Shown in pieces: positions 6,254-7,848 of a DNA stretch of 7,848 bases. Each line of letters starts with the position of its first letter. Position 1 is the first letter of the stretch. Location: contig JAEYFP010000032.1 in NCBI GenBank assembly GCA_023402845.1, positions 1-7,848 on the forward strand. Direction: 5' to 3'. The notes under the pieces are model-generated. The model had not been told where the DNA came from. It did no database searches and saw nothing but the letters and a program-made list of their open reading frames with translations. Both the position numbers and the translations under genes were made by a program. This stretch comes from Bacillota bacterium (lineage in GTDB: Bacteria > Bacillota > Clostridia > Lachnospirales > Lachnospiraceae).

Positions 6254-7300
6254 ATGGGTGAGAAAATGAAAGTGGTAGCAATCACAGAGGAAAGAAAGGT
6301 GGAGGTAAAGGAAGTGAGAATGCCCCAACCTAAGGAAAACCAGATTCTGATGCGGATAAAGGCCTGCGCTATCTGTACATGGGAACAGAGAACCTTTACA
6401 CGGGAATCACATATGCCGCTGCCTTTCGTGGGTGGGCATGAAATTGCGGGAGAAGTTGCGCAGTTAGGAAAGGGTGTCAGTCCGAAAGAGTTTCCTGTGG
6501 GAGGAAAAATTGTCGCAAGATTGATTAACGTATGCGGAAAATGCTATTTCTGCCGTAGAGGGGAAGAAAACCTCTGCGTAGAATTAAATAATCTGGACAG
6601 TTCTGAGATGGAAATTATGGGAACAGGCGGTATGGGAGAATATCTTGCCATTAATGCTTCTCAGGCTTACCGCATTCCCGATGAACTGTCGGATGTAAAA
6701 GCAGCCTTTGCCGAGCCGCTTGCCTGCGTTCTTAACAGCATCGAAAAAGGAAGAATTGAGCTTGGTGATGATGTGGTAGTGATTGGCGGTGGTATCATGG
6801 GAATGCTCCATGTGATGAGTGCCAAACTGAGCGGTGCCAGAGTGATATTAAGCGAACCGGATCCGGAAAGAAGAAGAATTGCCGAGGAATTGGGCTGCGA
6901 TATCACGTTTAATCCTTTGGAAAAAGAACCGGTAGAATATGTCCGCTCGTTAACTGAGGGCAGGGGAGCCGAAGCGGTGTTTAATACCACACCTATTTCA
7001 GCGGTTGCAAAGCAGGCAGTGGATATGACCGCACCTATGGGACGTTGCGTTATGTACAGCTCCCAACACCCTGACAAGCCTTTTGAAATAAGCCCGAATT
7101 GGCTTCATAATTCGGAAACCATCGTTACCGGTGCGGTCAGCCCCAGCGTACGTTCCTTTAACCGGTCTGTGAATCTGCTGGCGAAAAAGATTATCAATCC
7201 GGAGAAACTTGTGTCGGGAATGTACTCGTATGTAAACGCACAGGACGCTTTTGAGGCTTCCGTACGTCCTGATACATACAGAATTATTGTGACTTTTTAA
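6254..7300 (+). CDS. Zinc-dependent medium-chain alcohol/polyol dehydrogenase
   Basis: Member of the zinc MDR family (348 residues), which includes sorbitol, threonine and ribitol-phosphate dehydrogenases. The GroES-like N-terminal domain has catalytic-zinc residues Cys41 (CAICTWE), His62-Glu63 (GGHE) and Glu154 (AEPLACVLN). The four structural-zinc cysteines are Cys94, Cys97, Cys100 and Cys108. The Rossmann fold follows with VVVIGGGIMG (174-183); Glu201 at the end of the second strand suggests NAD rather than NADP. The ICTWE context replaces the common ICGSD. I chose the ATG at 6254 because AAAGGAGA (6237-6244) is 9 bp upstream; an earlier in-frame start at 6149 would overlap the preceding gene by 68 bp and add unrelated sequence, and the ATG at 6266 is too far from the ribosome site. 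It probably oxidises a polyol or sugar-phosphate hydroxyl in the same pathway. The substrate is not determined. Confidence 0.9.
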   Translation: MGEKMKVVAITEERKVEVKEVRMPQPKENQILMRIKACAICTWEQRTFTRESHMPLPFVGGHEIAGEVAQLGKGVSPKEFPVGGKIVARLINVCGKCYFCRRGEENLCVELNNLDSSEMEIMGTGGMGEYLAINASQAYRIPDELSDVKAAFAEPLACVLNSIEKGRIELGDDVVVIGGGIMGMLHVMSAKLSGARVILSEPDPERRRIAEELGCDITFNPLEKEPVEYVRSLTEGRGAEAVFNTTPISAVAKQAVDMTAPMGRCVMYSSQHPDKPFEISPNWLHNSETIVTGAVSPSVRSFNRSVNLLAKKIINPEKLVSGMYSYVNAQDAFEASVRPDTYRIIVTF

Positions 7301-7317
7301 TGGGAGGATAAAAGTTT

Positions 7318-7581
7318 ATGGAAAAAAGAAAAGTAGTAGTAGCCGCAAAGGCGGGATTGCATGCCCGGCCGGCAAACTTATTAACAAAGGAAGCGCAACG
7401 TTTTATTTCTTCTGTTGAGATATCTGTAAGAGGCACACGCTACAATGCAAAATCACTGATTGGTATTTTGGCGGCGGGTGTTGACTGCGGTACGGAAATA
7501 GAAGTGGTCTGTGAAGGAACAGATGAAAAAAAAGCTTGTGAGGCGGTTGTTAAGTTGATTGCCGGAGGAATGGGCGAATAA
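7318..7581 (+). CDS. ptsH: HPr family phosphocarrier protein
   Basis: Small cytoplasmic phosphocarrier (87 residues, the standard HPr length) that passes phosphate from Enzyme I to EIIA proteins. The active site AGLHARPANLL has His15 and Arg17 at canonical positions. Ser46 (AKSLIGIL) is also present, the residue phosphorylated by HPr kinase/phosphorylase in Firmicutes. The sequence after Ser46 (LIGILAAG) differs somewhat from common housekeeping HPr (typically IMGVMSLG), which suggests a paralogue. The ribosome site GGGAGG (7302-7307) lies 10 bp upstream, and the gene starts 17 bp after the MDR stop. The ptsH symbol names the family. Whether this is the main cellular HPr or a copy dedicated to the operon cannot be decided here; its place inside a substrate operon argues for dedicated. 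Confidence 0.94.
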   Translation: MEKRKVVVAAKAGLHARPANLLTKEAQRFISSVEISVRGTRYNAKSLIGILAAGVDCGTEIEVVCEGTDEKKACEAVVKLIAGGMGE

Positions 7582-7603
7582 AGGATAAAGGGGGCAAGTA
7601 GGT

Positions 7604-7848
7604 ATGCACGGATATGGGGTTTCTAAAGGCTTATGCTACGCAAAAGTTTTGGTACTGGATGAAGAAGCCATTGCGTTCCCCGTAGAAATCGGGAGTCCTG
7701 CGGAAGAAGAAAGAAAATTTCTGGATGCGCAAGCTGTTGTCCTCGAAGAAACAATCAGGCTTAGAGATAAGACGAATGAGACAGTGGGCGGAAAAGCCGC
7801 AGATATTTTAGATGTTCATTGTTCCTTGCTAAGGGACAGCGGGTTAAT
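7604..7848 (+). CDS. ptsI: Phosphoenolpyruvate-protein phosphotransferase (PTS Enzyme I), N-terminal part
   Basis: The first 81 codons of Enzyme I, which transfers phosphate from PEP to HPr; the gene runs off the right edge. The N-terminus, GYGVSKGLCYAKVLVL (3-18), corresponds to the family opening G-x-x-x-S-x-G-x-x-x-[GA]-K-x-x-x-L, with Lys8 where proline or serine is usual. Residues about 66-80 (AADILDVHCSLLRDS) correspond to the conserved segment reading roughly A-x-I-F-x-x-H-x-x-x-L-x-D. The phosphorylated histidine (near residue 190) and the PEP-binding domain are not visible. The ATG has AAAGGGGG (7587-7594) at 9-bp spacing and an in-frame stop at 7586, so no earlier start is possible. 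The HPr-EI order with a 22-bp gap matches the usual ptsHI arrangement. Confidence 0.9.
   Translation, partial: MHGYGVSKGLCYAKVLVLDEEAIAFPVEIGSPAEEERKFLDAQAVVLEETIRLRDKTNETVGGKAADILDVHCSLLRDSGL

Overview
The window reads as chromosome of a low-to-mid GC Firmicute, most likely an anaerobic Clostridia/Lachnospiraceae-type bacterium. The reasons are AT-rich coding DNA, strong AAGGAG-type ribosome binding sites before nearly every gene, tight co-directional packing, and PRD/PTS families typical of Firmicutes. The taxonomic call is inference; no rRNA or lineage marker is present.

Layout: the left edge (1-377, minus strand) holds the 5' part of chorismate synthase (aroC), a core shikimate-pathway gene. 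A 148-bp divergent intergenic region (378-525) carries promoters for both directions and a 20-bp imperfect dyad. From 526 to the right edge, ten genes run on the plus strand with gaps of 1-37 bp or 8-bp overlaps and no visible internal terminator. They probably form one operon that continues past the window.

Operon order: HTH-HTH-PRD-PRD-EIIB transcriptional activator; a free-standing fructose/mannitol-type EIIA; mannose-class EIIA, EIIB, EIIC and EIID; an iron-type alcohol dehydrogenase; a zinc-type medium-chain dehydrogenase; HPr; and the N-terminal part of Enzyme I.

How the genes fit together (inference): EI and HPr would pass phosphate from PEP to mannose-class EIIA and EIIB, and EIIC/EIID would import and phosphorylate a substrate. 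The two dehydrogenases would then oxidise or reduce that substrate or its products, which suggests a polyol or sugar derivative rather than plain mannose or glucose. The second, fructose-type EIIA is not needed by the mannose-class permease. It looks like the EIIA domain of a MtlR/LicR-type activator split off as its own gene, so it probably relays phosphate to the EIIB domain or PRDs of the regulator.

The most notable points are that the locus carries an almost complete private PTS chain (EI, HPr, full EII and a PTS-sensing regulator); that both second PRD histidines appear to be tyrosine; and that the Fe-dehydrogenase has a shortened, His-to-Gln-altered metal-site loop. The substrate cannot be read from the sequence.
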